A stretch of 64,000 bases of DNA from Pleodorina starrii (lineage: Eukaryota; Chlorophyta; Chlorophyceae; Chlamydomonadales; Volvocaceae). The stretch spans positions 8,127,001 through 8,191,000 of the forward strand of contig BRXU01000002.1 in the NCBI GenBank assembly GCA_030267565.1, given 5' to 3'. How positions within the stretch are numbered: position 1 is the first letter of the stretch; every line of letters starts with the position of its first letter. The notes under the pieces are model-generated. The model saw only the letters and a program-made list of their open reading frames with translations, was not told the origin of the DNA and searched no databases. Positions 42,601-54,600 of the stretch are shown here, one piece after another. Position numbers and translations under genes: made by a program.

Positions 42601-45600
42601 ACCTTCCTCCCCCTGCCCGTCCCACCCTCCTCCCCCTACCCTCCTCCCCCTCCCCCGTCCGCTCACCCCGTAGTCCCGCTTGAGCTTATTCGCGTCGCCC
42701 GAGATGTTCACCCCCACCTGCGGAGAGAAGAGGGCGGGGATGTGGGGTGGGGGGAGGTGTGATGGGGACCGACCCGTGGGTCCATCGGCCATCCGTCGGT
42801 CAACGGGTGTCAACGGGTGTCATGCTGGACGAGCCGGCTGGAGCTGCACGACCCGTGGAGAGCGTGCAGAGGGAGGGAGGGACCACTAGGGAGGGGGGAA
42901 GGAAGGGAGGGGCTGCACCACGCAGGCAGGGAGGGAGGGACCTACCACGCAGGCAGGGGGGGAGGAGGGGGTGGGAGGGACCCAGCCCACTGTGTGAGGC
43001 GGGACGCACCCGATGTAGAGACAGGCAGGGAGGGACGGAGGGAGGGAGGGGCGGTCCCTGCCCGCCCCCCCTGCCGGAGCCCCACCTTGTTGGGTTCCTC
43101 CGCCTGCAGCAGTGCTCTCAGTCGGGGGGTGATGCCGCTGTGGATGACGTGCAGCAGCAGACACACGCAGTGGCGACCTGAACCCGGGGGGGGGGCCGGA
43201 GGAGAGCGCAGCACAGCCGGGCGGATGGAGGGGCGGGGGTGGAGGAGGTGGAGGTGGAGGGGGGTGGGTCGGTGGGTGAGTGGGTTGCCTCAAGACGCAC
43301 GCACCTCGATTGCTGTCCGCCGTCGCCGCCGCCGCGTCCTGCACCGCGACCCCACCCGCTGGGCTTGACTCCCTGCCGCCGCCGCCGCTGCCACTATCGC
43401 CGCTGCCACTATCGCCGCCGCCGCTGCCGCCGCTGCCGCCGCCAGCTCCACGCGGCCCAGCGGCGGCGGTGGCCCCCTCGGTGGCGGTGGGCGTGGTGGT
43501 GGTTGCGGTGGTTGTTACGTAGCAGATCTGAATGAGGGCTGTGGGGTTGCCCGCGGAGCCTGCAGCCGATGCAGTGGACCCCCAATGAATGGCAGCAACC
43601 CCCCCCCCCCGAGGAGGCGCGGTTGGGGGAGGGCCGGGAGGGAGGGCGGGACGAGGAGGCGAGGTGAAGGGGAGGGGAGGGGCGAAGGGGAGGGGCGAAG
43701 GGGAGGGGCGAAGGGGAGGGGCGATGGGGGAGGGCGATGGGGAGGGGCGAAGGCGAGGGGCGAAGGGGAGGGGCGATGGGGAGGGGCGAAGGCGAGGGGC
43801 GAAGGCGATGGTGCGAAGGCGATGGGGAGGGGAGGGGCGAAGGCGATGGTGCGAAGGCGATGGGGAGGGGAGGGGCGAGGGTGGCCGTGATGCGGTCGGT
43901 CGCGTCGTTGATGTGTGCCGTCGTCTCTCTCTTTGCGGCAGATGAGGTTGGCGGTGCTTGGGTTGTGGGATGGAGTGGGATGGAGTGGGATGGGGTGGGA
44001 TGGAGTGCCGGCAGCGGCAGCGGCACCGCCGCAAGGAGCGCCGAGGACCGCTGAGAAAGACGCACTTACACACCAGTGTGTGTATGTGCGTGTGTGTGTG
44101 TGTGTGTGCACCGCCGTGCCGGACCCGCCCGCCCGCCCGCCTCTGTGCTCCACTCCGCTCCACTCCACTCCACTCCGCTCCCCCCCCTACCCGCCACCTT
44201 ACCCGCCACCTACCCGCCACCTTACCCCCCACCTACCCGCCACGTACTGCGGCCGCCACTCCATGTCCAGCCCCACAACCCGCGGCCGCGCCGCCGCCAG
44301 CTGCCCGCACAGCCAATCCACCTCCACCGCAGTAGCCGCGTACCTGACGGGCGGGGGCGTGAAGGTGGGGGCGTGAGGGCGGGCGGATGGGTGGAGGCGC
44401 GGTGGGTGGGTGGTCCGGTGGGCGAGTGGGTGGTTGGTATGCATCCGCGACCCCCCTGAATACCGAAGACTGACGACTGTACATCATCGCATCTCATTTT
44501 ATTATTAATTAAACAGACGCCCAGGCCCAGGCCGCCGTTCGTCTGTACCCCGAGCTAGCGACCGTGACCCGCCGCACGCACTCGCCTGACGCTTCCCTCG
44601 AACTGCAGTACGGCAGGCTTGGCCGCAGGCCGGCCGCCGCCGCCGCCGGCAGCGGCAGCGGCTGCCGCCGCCGCTGCCGCCTTGGCTGCCCGCACCTCCG
44701 CGATGGAAGGCAGCGCGGTGCGTCCGCCACTGCCCCACCGGGCCACCACCACCACCGAAGGATCGCCTCCTGGAGCGGCTGCAGCTGCTGCATCCCCTGC
44801 TGCAGCTGCTGCTGGTGCAGCTGGTGGCGGCACCACTGCCGCCGTCGCTGCTGCTGCTGCTGCTGCTGGTGGTGCTGGTGGTGGCACGGGCGCGCTGGTT
44901 GAGGCGGCGGTCCTGCCGCCGGCTAAGGACGCAGGGAGCCGCCGGCCCGGGGCCGCAGCGGCGCCGCCGCCAGCGCTGCTCTTCGCGGCTACGACCGAGT
45001 TGATGTCCCTGCTGGTACCCGCATCGCCAATGCCACCTGCGGCGACCGCGACGGCGCCTGCCGCTGCGCCCGCGGCGCTGCTGGGGACACCGCCGGCGGC
45101 GGCGGCGGCGGCGGCGGCAGCGGAAGTGGTTCCACCTGTCGGCCCTACCCTGCCGGCGGCCCCGCCGCTGCCGCGGTCCGCCTCCGCCTCCACCGCGCCC
45201 CCGGCCCTGGCAAGCACAGCCGACAGCTGTACGTCAGCACCCCAGACCGCGGCGCCGCCGCCGCCGCTGCTTTGCCTATGGCCGCTGCCACCGCCACTGC
45301 CGCCGCCATGGCCCCCGCCGTTGCCATTGGCGCCGTGCCAGGAGTATAAAGCCGTGGCGGGATCGGCGCAAGGCGCCCCGAAACCAAGTAGCCCGTGGAC
45401 GCGTTCCGCCGGGAGGCCGCACCCAACGGCTTCAGCTGTCGGAGGGCCCCCGGTCGTTGCCACTTGCGGTGCCGCGCCCGCGGGTGAGGGTGTTGCAGCC
45501 GCCGCCGCTGCTGCCGAGGCGGTAGCGCCAGCGGCGACGCAGGCTGCAGGACCGCAGGTGGCTCGAATCTGGGCGGCCGCAGCGGCGCCAGACGGAGCTG

Positions 45601-47088
45601 CCCAGGCGCCAGCGCCAGCAATGGCAACAGCCGGCTGGTGTGGTGGCGGTGGTGGTGGTGGTGATGGCGGTCCCGGCGGCGACACGGTGACAATGTGGGC
45701 CTCTGGAAGCGGACCGGTCTTGGACTCGGGTAGCTGGGGTGGCGGTGCAGGTGGTTGCGGCGGCGGCAGCGCGGAGGGTTGCTGCTGCGGCGGCGGCGGC
45801 GGCGGCGGTGCCGGCGCCGGCGCCGGCGGCGGCAGTTGTGCAGGGCGACAGTGCTGTTGCTGTTGACGCTGTGGTTGTTGCTGCTGCTGCTGGTGGTACT
45901 GCTGCAGCTGTGGCGGCTGCGGCGGCGGCTGCTGCAGCTGTTGCGGCGGCCGTTGGTGTTGCTGTGGCTGCGGTTGCTGCTGCGGGCCAGCAGCGCCTGC
46001 GGGTCCGCTGGGCCGCTGGGCGGCTGCCTGGTGGACGCCGACCAGGGCCGCTGCGGGAGGGGGCGGCACGGACAAGGCGTGGACCCCCTGCAGTGGCGCT
46101 GCACCCCCCCGCTGCACCCCCTGCAGGTGCCTGACCCCTGCCTCACCCTTACCAATGACCTGCGCCGACCGCACAGCAACAAGGGCTGGCGCCGTCCCAA
46201 CCGGCGCGCCAAACCGCGCCTGTGGGTGTGACGGTGGCTGCGGTTGCGGGTGTGACGGTGGCTGCGCCTGTGGGTGTGACGGTGGCTGCGACCGCGCCGG
46301 CGGCTGCGGCTGCGGAACCTGCCGCGGCTGCTGCTGCTGCTGCTGCTGGTGGTAAGGGTGTTGCCGATGCGGCTGCTGCTGCGGGTGGCAGGAGGTGGGG
46401 CGCGCAGTCACCCCCACCGCGCAATGCGTGCAATGCTTCTGTGGTGCCGGCGCCGCCACATGGGGCTGCTGTGCCTGTGGGGTCTGCACTGGTGGCAGGT
46501 TCTGCTGTGGCGGCGGAAGGGCCGAGCCGGCCGGTTGGAACGGCCGATGCCAGGCCAGCTGCTGGGGCTGCGGTGGCGGAAACGGCGGAGGCACGGCAGG
46601 GCCATGATTCGCGGGGGGGTATGAACGATGCTGCGCATCGTGCTGCATGTGATGCTGCTGGTGTTGCTGCTGGTGTTGGTGTTGCTGCTGGTGTTGGTGT
46701 GTGTGTTGGTATTGGTGTGTGTGTGTGTGTTGGTGCTGCTCGTCCTGTCCTTGCTGGTGCGGGCGCTGCGGGTACTGCTGGCTAAGGGGCTGCTGCTGCT
46801 CCTGCTGCTGCGGTCGATGGCACGGTCCCGGGGGCGGCGGTGGTGGTGCTGCAGGGCAGACCAGCAACTGGCCCGACATGGAAATGCAGGGCGGGGGCGC
46901 TCCCGGCGCCGCACGGTTCTCCACTGCCCATATTGGCCGCAGCGTCAGGCCGCTGGCCGACCCACCATCGGGACCTGGAGCCACCGCCACCGCCGCCGCC
47001 ACCACCGCCGCCGCCGTTGCCGCCAGGGGAGCCTGTGTGGCCGATGCACACCCGCCCGCGGTCGTTGAAGTGACTGCGGCCAGCTGCT

Positions 47089-47119
<31 letters not shown>

Positions 47120-48467
47120 AGGCTCCTTGCTCAACTGCTGGGCCTGGGTGTCACAGCTGCCAGCCCAAGGGAGGTGGTGGTGGTGGTGGTGGTCCTGGCG
47201 GCTGTGATGGAGTTGGGGTTGCTGCCGTTGCGGTTGCGGTTGTTGCGGTTGGTGGGGTTGGTGGTCACGGTAACGGTGCTGCTCTGCCGCATACGCGCCC
47301 GCCTGCGGGGCTCCTGGCGCGGGGCACCGCCGCTGCAACAACCACGCTGCGAACGCTGCATCAGATGCCGGTGCTGGACTGAACTGGGCTACACCCGCAC
47401 CCGCAGAAATAGCATCCCGCGCGGGACCGCTGTCCCAACTTCGCGAGCCGCACGCGCGTGTCTGGTCGGGCGGCAGCGGCCCTGAGGGGGCCTGAGGCAG
47501 CCGCCGGTTGTGGCCGTAAGCGCCTTGCGGGCCGGCGCAGCAGGCTGGGTCCGTGGTCCAGCCCACACCCGTGCCCGGCGCCACGTTTTGCCGCTTGGCG
47601 GGCGGGGGCCTGGGACTGCTGCAGCTATCGCCATAGGCCGCGTCTCCGGTGCGGCTGGTGACGTCTCCGGTGCGGCTGGTGACGTCTCCGGTGCGGCTGG
47701 TGACGTCTCCGGTGCGGCTGGTGACGCCGCTACTGGAAGCGGCTGCGAAGGCGCCAGGCGGCCGGAGGCCAGCTTTGGCAGGGTAAGGGTCCCAGGCTGA
47801 GCCGTCGCCCGGCGCTGCTTGGAAGGCAGCTGTTGGTGCCGTCGGCTTGCACACAGCCGGCCCTCCCAGATCGCCAGTCCGCGCTACGCTTCCCAGGCCG
47901 GTAATGTCTCCTGGCTGCGCGCCGCGTTGGGGCTCATACCGTGATAGTGCAGCTACAGTAACTGCCAGATAGACGGAGAGAGCGTCACAATCGCGTGACG
48001 CTGCGCGCGCGTGTCCAGGAGTCATCGAAGGCTTCTGTGAGGGGCACGAGCGCTTACCTCCGTTGAATCTGGTGTTGGTGTTGTCGGCTAGCGGACCAGC
48101 GCCTGTGTTGCCGCCTGCGTCGCCACGCTGCACGCACAGGTGCACATTGCGTTGTTCAGGAAGGGCACCTCGGGGCCCATCTACATGAGATCGAGATGAT
48201 TACAACGATACATGCCTGTGCACAGCGCTCAGCAGCCTCCAGCACGCGCTCCAGCTCCTCGAAGTCCTCGGCCGACAGCTGGGGTATTAATGTAAACCGC
48301 GGCGGTTCAGGACCATCAACTCTTACATTAGTTACATCAGATGATATGCATGTTGCTGGAATCTGGGCACGTATGCAAACGCGTAAAAATTCACCTGCGA
48401 AAACTGCATCCTTTCCCGAGGACGTCAATGTGGAGTCTCCAAAGGGATAACAACAGAAGGTCACCAT
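39658..48467 (-). CDS. WRN-type 3'-5' exonuclease with long Gln/His/Pro-rich N terminus
   Basis: Exons in transcript order: 48467-48327, 48278-48216, 48127-48058, 47961-44586, 44343-44237, 43559-43305, 43177-43086, 42717-42667, 42025-41969, 41246-41192, 40566-40470, 40063-39658; about 1,589 aa. The C-terminal domain has all DEDDy motifs: VVGLDMEWRP (D1243, E1245), VNISGDANKLKRDYG (D1376) and YAALDAYAGL (Y1456, D1460). NIRCGNWERRPLDPAQQRY closely follows the WRN exonuclease pattern. No helicase motifs occur. This fold removes nucleotides from DNA 3' ends in repair and replication. Exon 4 encodes about 1,120 residues of Gln, His, Pro, Ala and Gly runs, including four VTSRTGD repeats; a 60-residue low-complexity insert also splits motifs I and II. 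The exon 4 donor is GC (CAG|GCGAGT), giving ...EGSVRYAATAVEVDW. The first three small exons are less certain; exon 2 might end at 48204 instead. The tail after motif III is Ala-rich. Confidence 0.8.
40997..41025 (-). repeat. Dispersed repeat family A, copy 3
   Basis: CGTCTCCGCTGCGGTATCTT then CTTTTTACCC, in an exonuclease intron. It is followed by a duplicated GTTACCCGC minisatellite to about 41190. Confidence 0.7.
41315..41334 (-). repeat. Dispersed repeat family C, copy 2
   Basis: GGGGGTATCCACGTATAGGC, in an exonuclease intron. Confidence 0.65.
43636..43880. repeat. GGGGAGGGGCGAA minisatellite
   Basis: About 18 imperfect 12-13 bp units of GGGCGAAGGGGAG type fill most of the exonuclease intron after motif I. 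Confidence 0.85.
44344..44585 (-). other. GC-AG intron in the exonuclease gene
   Basis: The donor reads GTCAG|GCGAGT, a good match to the GC-donor consensus, and the acceptor CCCGTCAG|G. Joining them restores a continuous, family-like reading across the start of the nuclease domain. The only nearby GT (3 bases further) would break the frame. Confidence 0.75.
47642..47725 (-). repeat. Coding 21-bp tandem repeat, four units
   Basis: Four near-identical 21-bp units on the minus strand encode VTSRTGD four times in exon 4 of the exonuclease gene. Confidence 0.9.
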
Positions 48468-49835
48468 AATACAATATATCACCAAAGCTGTAGCTTATTT
48501 GCTAGCCTTGGTCCAGCCCTCGCGCGGCAAGTGGTTTGTTTGAGCACATTCCACATAGGTGCCTTATATTAGAAATCTTAAGATACAAAAGTGACTTTTT
48601 ACTCTTTCTTTGGCACAAGGACCATATGGACTTTGAAGCCCGAATGGCAACTCGGCGCTGCCATGCATTTCACGCACAACACGAATTTCGCAGCAGGCTG
48701 TCAATCGGCAACACTATAGCGTGCTCCGAGTCACTTCCTTCTGATCTGCGTAGACATATGGTGCACCCATATTATCCGGCCACCAAGACGATGTCCAGAT
48801 CAAAGCACGGCTCTGCGGCGTGCCACCATCGCCTGCCCGTACCTGACGCAACCGACTTGCCCACCTAGAGACTTGCCCACCAACCAAAGGCACTGCTCAC
48901 ACGCCCGACCCTTACCCTGCTCCCCTGCCAAGCCCCTCCCTGTGCACCTCCACACCCGGAAGCGCTATTCAGAGCGGTCTTTGCTGCTCAGTCTTCGGTG
49001 CACGTGCTCTTCCGATCAGCTACCGGCACGCCGGGCACGCGCCGAGGATGCCGGCACCCCCATTCTGCCGCCTTTGAACCAACCACCAATTATGGCTCTG
49101 TTCGGTCTGTTCGGTTTGCTCTGCCTTGCGCTCGCTTTGGGTTCTCTTCTGGGATTTCAACCCGCCTGCTGACTGGTCCCCGGCCTGCATCGATCTGGGT
49201 CGCCCCTGCATGCAGCGCCGCATGCGCCTGTACTGCCAGGGTACTGGCCTCCTGTTTACGCCGCCAGTCACAACGCTGCAGGGCGCCGGCGGGGGCCCTT
49301 ATCGCGGCTACAACAGCGCCCACAACACCCGCGGAAGGCCTCCCCGTTGTGCCGCTTGCCGAGCTTCGCTGCCTGCCTGCCCCGCCGCCGCCTTGCGCCC
49401 TGCCCCCTTCCCTGGATTTCGTCTGCCCTCGGGTGTGTGTGTGCCTGCCTGCACCGCGGGACCCGACCCGCCCATCACCACTCCACTAAGCCGGCGCTCA
49501 TTCCAAGCCGTCATCCATCTGGCGCGCTGGCGAGATCTTCTGCTCTCAGACCTCCCACAGGTACGAGCGGAGGTACGGCAGTGAGATAAGGCCGGTGTTT
49601 GGGGGTGCAACGCGCGCACGAGCGCCGTGGCCGGCTCTTCCCCCAGCCAGCGACAGTGAACAGTGACATTGGCATTTCATGTTGTACTTGCCGTACCGCC
49701 AGTGACCTGCCTACGCCGACAACGAGCTTCAGTTGAGGGCCGCGCATACAATTATGCTACCAAGGGGCTACGGTAGGGGCTGCATATATTCCCGCTACGC
49801 CGTGACAGCAACGTACCATTCCCCCTGCCCGCCTC

Positions 49836-49937
49836 CTAAGTCAACAACGTGCCGTGCTTGTCTGGCGGCCCGTACAGCATCTCCCAGAAGTGCAGGGCCT
49901 CCCGCAACGTCCCCGTGAATTGGTGCGGCTGTGGGTC
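49836..49937 (-). CDS. Possible orphan terminal exon
   Basis: On the minus strand CACTGCAG opens a 33-residue frame ending in TAG. It has natural-looking composition (FTGTLREALHFWEMLYGPP, then DKHGTLLT) and strong G/C third positions. No upstream exon was found between here and 51608, and the acceptor is preceded by a G-rich rather than pyrimidine-rich tract. It may be a relic or the end of an undetected gene. Family unknown. Confidence 0.3.
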   Translation of the reverse strand, partial: DPQPHQFTGTLREALHFWEMLYGPPDKHGTLLT

Positions 49938-50370
49938 CTGCAGTGCTACGCGCCAAGGCCCCCCGCCCCTCCCCGCGTACTTATCCGTTTAGGTTGGTCC
50001 GGCGGCGACACGGTGTCCCGGTATTGGTAAGTTAACTGAAGGTTTTCTGAGTGAAACGAAGAAAACCAAGGTTTTCTGTGTATTTGCCGAGAGCCTGATC
50101 GGCTCGTCGGTGGTGGTACGGCGGGTCCGTACCGGTGAGAGCGAAGTGCAAGTGTCGGCGAGCGCGACGGAAAGAGTAATTTCGCGAGTTTATATAGTCA
50201 GTACTGACAGGTTCGGTAACCAGGCTCGCCTCCTCCCACGGAAGCAAGCACACTCGTCTGCTCGCAGGTACTCGAGTCCATCCCCGTCTTCAAGCGGTAA
50301 GGCAACTACTCATGAGAACAGGTATGTCTAGTAAGCATTACGGTAGTGGGGTTCTCGCTCGCCTGTGTCC

Positions 50371-50400
50371 CTCCGCTGCGGTAACGTTTTTATTACCACC
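50371..50400 (-). repeat. Dispersed repeat family A, divergent copy
   Basis: CTCCGCTGCGGTAACG then TTTTTATTACC; a family C-like GGGATTACCCGCGTATGGGC follows at 50434. Confidence 0.5.
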
Positions 50401-51608
50401 CCAGCCCCCCCTCCCCACGTTTAGCTGATTGATGGGATTACCCGCGTATGGGCTGAGGCGCAAGGTGTGGTGTGGGGGATTAGGAGTGGAGCGCAGCGGC
50501 CCCAGCGAGGATTCCAAATTTTTGGTCCACATCCAGTTCGGCGGGGAAGCCCGATTAGGATGAAGTGTGGGATGCGGGCGCGTCTCCGGAGGCAGGAAAG
50601 GGGTGGAAAGAAATCGAGACGGCCATTCTCCGTGGCCAGGACGACAGCCTGGGGAGGTAAAGAAGGCACCGCCGCATCAAAGGGACGGTGCCTTCTCTCG
50701 CCACACAAGGAAAATGCGAGAGGAGCGCGGGCTAGGGAATGTGGTAAGCGGATGGGTGTGACAAGTAGGGAAAGCACGCTACGATTGGTGGCCGCTTGGT
50801 GCAATGTAAGTCGGCAAGGTTGCCGGGTTTTCGCAAAGTTCCAGTTGAAGTTGTTTGTATGTGGAGAGATGGGGGAGATTGTAGAAGGGAACAGGGGTTT
50901 TCGGCCACGTCCGGTTCCAGGCTTTCCTGCTGCATGTCCGCCTGAGACTCACGTAGCTGGGCGCACAACGGCGAGTATGGAGAGAATGGATGGGGCTGGA
51001 GCAAGCGGGCTCACCATGTAACGCGACGGATAGGAGGAACCTCCGCTCAGCAGCCAACACGGTGCAGAGGGGAAAGCTGCGGTGCGGGCGAGGAGTGCGG
51101 GGTGCGCGGCAGTCCGGGATTCCCAAGTGCGGCGGTGCGGGCGGATGTCAGACTGGCGAGGGCGGCGCTCATCACCTGTCTGACGGGCAACTCCCCACTA
51201 TATATCGAAAATGCGCGTTGCTGTGATGGAAGGCACCTGAGCTAGAAATCGCTAGTAAATGCTGACTTGGGGTTATTGGCCGAAAACGTTTGCCGCCTGG
51301 TGCCGTGGTGCGTACTGTGTTGATGAAATTTCGTCGCGACAAATGGTTCGCTCGAGCTAATCATTTTAGTCCATACACAACCACTTCTCTGAAAAGGCAG
51401 TACAGTAATACGGGCTAAGAAATCATGACAAAGACATCAATTGTTCGCGCCTTCCTTCTCCTCTCAGGCATTTGCGAGATAGCAAGCGAAGTGTAGCATG
51501 ATAGACCTTTGCGGGCATGGTCAGGCTCGCATGCCTTGATGTCCGGTTCCCGAGCTTTACACCTCAATAAATTATGGTTTTCCCCGAGCCCGCTGAAAAA
51601 ATCGCAGC

Positions 51609-54600
51609 ATGCTCCTATTCGTGTTTTTGCTGACGTTACTGTTGCTGTCGAATTGCTGCGATGGCAAACGGCCCTTACGCGGCGGTGGGCGCGACGATGA
51701 AGTCGCGCAGGAATGGCTTTACGCGGCCAGGAGGTTGGCCCAGGACCGCTTTGCAAACATCGACGTATCTTCTAACCGTGATGTACTAGCGGTCGTCATT
51801 CTGCTGACGGATTTTGACCGTGTAGGTATGTCGGGGCTATAGCTTTCCGTGATCGCTCTCGTTGGGATTAGTGCCGTAGTTAGCATTAGCCTCTCAAACG
51901 GTTTCTTGCTGGTAAGCTGGTTTGAAGACTCGGGGGCTGTTGCGAAGCGGTACCCTCTCCCGCCCATCCCTGAGCGAACCCGTCGGCACTTGCGGGGCTG
52001 CGTGACAACGCTAACAGTCGATAACCATGCCCCAGGAGATGTGCCCATCATGTATAAACTATGCAACCTTTCTCATACACAATCCCAATCCCGCGACAGG
52101 TTTTGGCACAAGTCCAATTTTTTGCCGGGCCCTCCCCGGTCGCCCTGGGGTCATATGGGGACAGCGGCCGCGCAAATCGCCCTTTGCCAACGCTTCTGCC
52201 CCTTTGCCCTTTCCCTCCCCCTCCCTCGCCCTTACAAAATCCCTTTTCCCTTTTCAAATCCGCCTCCCCCACCATGCCACAGACAAAGATCGCGTGGAGC
52301 TGCTGCGGGCTTCACTGCAGCTGTCTTCACGCAACCTCTTCTCGACCACACCCTCAAGGCTCTATGTCTTCACTTTGGAACGTCAGGTACGACATCCCTT
52401 TGCTGCCCTGGCGTCGGTCAAACCATCCGCTCGCCGCCGGCAGGCGGTGAGGCTTGTGGCATTTGGTATCGCCACGCGAAGGCTGCGACGGTCACCACTG
52501 ATGACCAGGGGCGCGCGGTGGTTTCATACCGGGCGGGAGGACCTGTGAGGCGGGAGCCGGGCCAGCCGTGAAATGCATATACGGTAGTTGCAGTGCTCCA
52601 TGCCGATTGGGTGGCGCCAGAGGGTTTCCGGAAAGGGGGGGTGTCAACGGCCTGGGGGTGCACGACCGCACAACGCGGCCGATACATCGCCGCCCAGCGG
52701 GCGGACACACCTAAACCGGCGGGCGGACACACCCAAACCCTGAACTAGGGAGATCTCGAGATGCCGACCCAGATGCTGATGTGCGCTTGAGGAGGGGGGG
52801 TGGGGGTGGACGCGGCGGCGGATGTGCGGCGGGGGAGCTGGCTGTTCCGCTCGCAGCCCGCGGCGCGGATGCGCGTCCGCTGCGCCCCTGTGTGTGTATA
52901 GGGGGGGGGAGGGGATCGGATCGCGCTTCCGAAACGCGACGTGACGAGGCGCGAATTTTGCCGCCTGCGCCACCGCGGGACGCACCGGGCTATGGTGCAC
53001 ACAAGCATGCGCGGCCTATACGTGGATAACCCCCCCAATCCCTTCAGTCCCCCCCCCCCCAGTCGCTCAGTCCCTCACCTCCTGTTGTTGCCTCGGGCGC
53101 TTGCGCTTTGCCCCCTCCCTGTCCGCCCGCGCGGCCGCGGGGCTCCGCCCTGTCTCGCATCACACCGCAACACTCTCCCCTCCGCTCCGGCGTATATGTG
53201 GATAATCCCCCGCTCCGTCGATGCTGGGTCTCATCTTGATTCCCCCAACCCGCCCACACGTCCTCATCCTCCTCGATCTTCTGGTGTTTCCATCGGCGCC
53301 TCAATCGGCGCCTCTCTCCCTAATAATTCGCCAAGTCGAGGCGACAGCGTCGGCGGCAGCGCCTTGATTCGGGCAATCTAAAACCCTAAAACCCCTGTTC
53401 CTTCCGTATCCTCCAGGTATCATCCCTGGAGCAGAGCCTGGGCGATCTGCTGCTGCCCAACATGGCCGTACTGCCCATACTCAAGAGCACATGGAGGGTG
53501 CCGTACATGGCGGGCAACCGTACCCACTGGCACAGCCACCAGACGGCCAGCTACCGCATCATGGGCGACTGGCGCCTGGCGTTCATGCCGGCGTTTGCAC
53601 GGGACATGGGCCACAGGTGCGCGAGCGGGGGGGCGGAAAGGAGATACCGCAGCGGAGGCGGAGACGGCGTAGTGGTGGGGTAGAAAGAAGGTACCGCAGC
53701 GGAGGCGGAGACGGCGGAGTGTTGGGGTAGAAAGAAGGTACCGCAGCGGAGACGGAGACGGTTGGTGCCTGCCGGCTGTGCACGCCCCCATCGGAAAAGG
53801 GCGATTTCGGGGGGGGAGGGAGGGGAGGGGCGAGGGGAGGTTCTGCACCTCTGCGGGCTGGTTTCGGCGTCGGCTTGGCTTGGCTTGGCTTATCCGGCTG
53901 CGGGCGGGAGGTGCGGGGCCCGGTGCGGGGCCCGGTCCAGCGGAAAAGCCGCGCGATGGGTGGGTCACTGCGGGGTCAGAGAGGGCGCAAGGGCGCTGGG
54001 CGGTGTGGCGTCGAACGCACGTTCCCGGCTGCAAGCCCTTGTAGCGGGTGTGTGTGTGGGGGGGGGGGACACAGCAACCCCCATATTATTCAAGCTGTGA
54101 CATAAAAAGTTACCCGACGCGATCCGCCCGAAGCGCCCTTCACGACATTTTGCTCTCCCCGTCGCGCACCCTCGCCCCCCTCTCCCTTGAACCCCCACCC
54201 CCACCCCCTCCCCCCCTTTACCTCCCACCGTCGGCTGCGGTACCTCTCCTCTTACCCCCTCCCTCTCCCTCTCCCACCTCACCCCACCCCTGTTCCTTCG
54301 CTGCTGCGGTACATCTTCCTTCATGCCCCCCTCCTCCCCCCCCCGCTAATGCCGTCTCCGTCTCCGCTGCGGTACATCTTTCTTCATGCCCCCTCCCCCC
54401 GCACTCCCTCCCCCCTCCCCGCACTCCCCCCCTCCCCCCGCAGATACGTGATGCAGTTGGACGACGACTCGTTCATCCTGAGGCCCGTCGGCGGCGACCT
54501 GGTCCGCTACTTTGACTCGCGCGGCTTCCTGCTGGGGGCCCGCTCCGCCCGGCGCGACCCGCTGTCCGTGACCTGGGGCCTGCCCGAGCTAGTCCGCTAC

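Larger units (their letters stand above)
48468..51608. other. 3.1-kb divergent spacer with one possible orphan exon
   Basis: Separates the exonuclease start from the GT15 start. A/T content rises near both gene starts. A TATATA lies near 50190. Other content: a minus-strand exon-like stretch at 49836-49937 (listed separately), a signal-peptide-like frame at 49092-49172, a divergent family A copy at 50371-50400, a family C-like sequence at 50434-50453 and a 10-bp inverted repeat at 50662-50695. No complete gene could be built. Confidence 0.5.

Noticed and set aside
49092..49172. 26-residue signal-peptide-like frame (MALFGLFGLLCLALALGSLL...)
   Set aside because: It ends in a stop at once, and no in-phase donor leads to a convincing second exon.
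50467..51021. 184-codon plus-strand ORF
   Set aside because: Purine-rich DNA with irregular codon use, no family resemblance and no splice partners.
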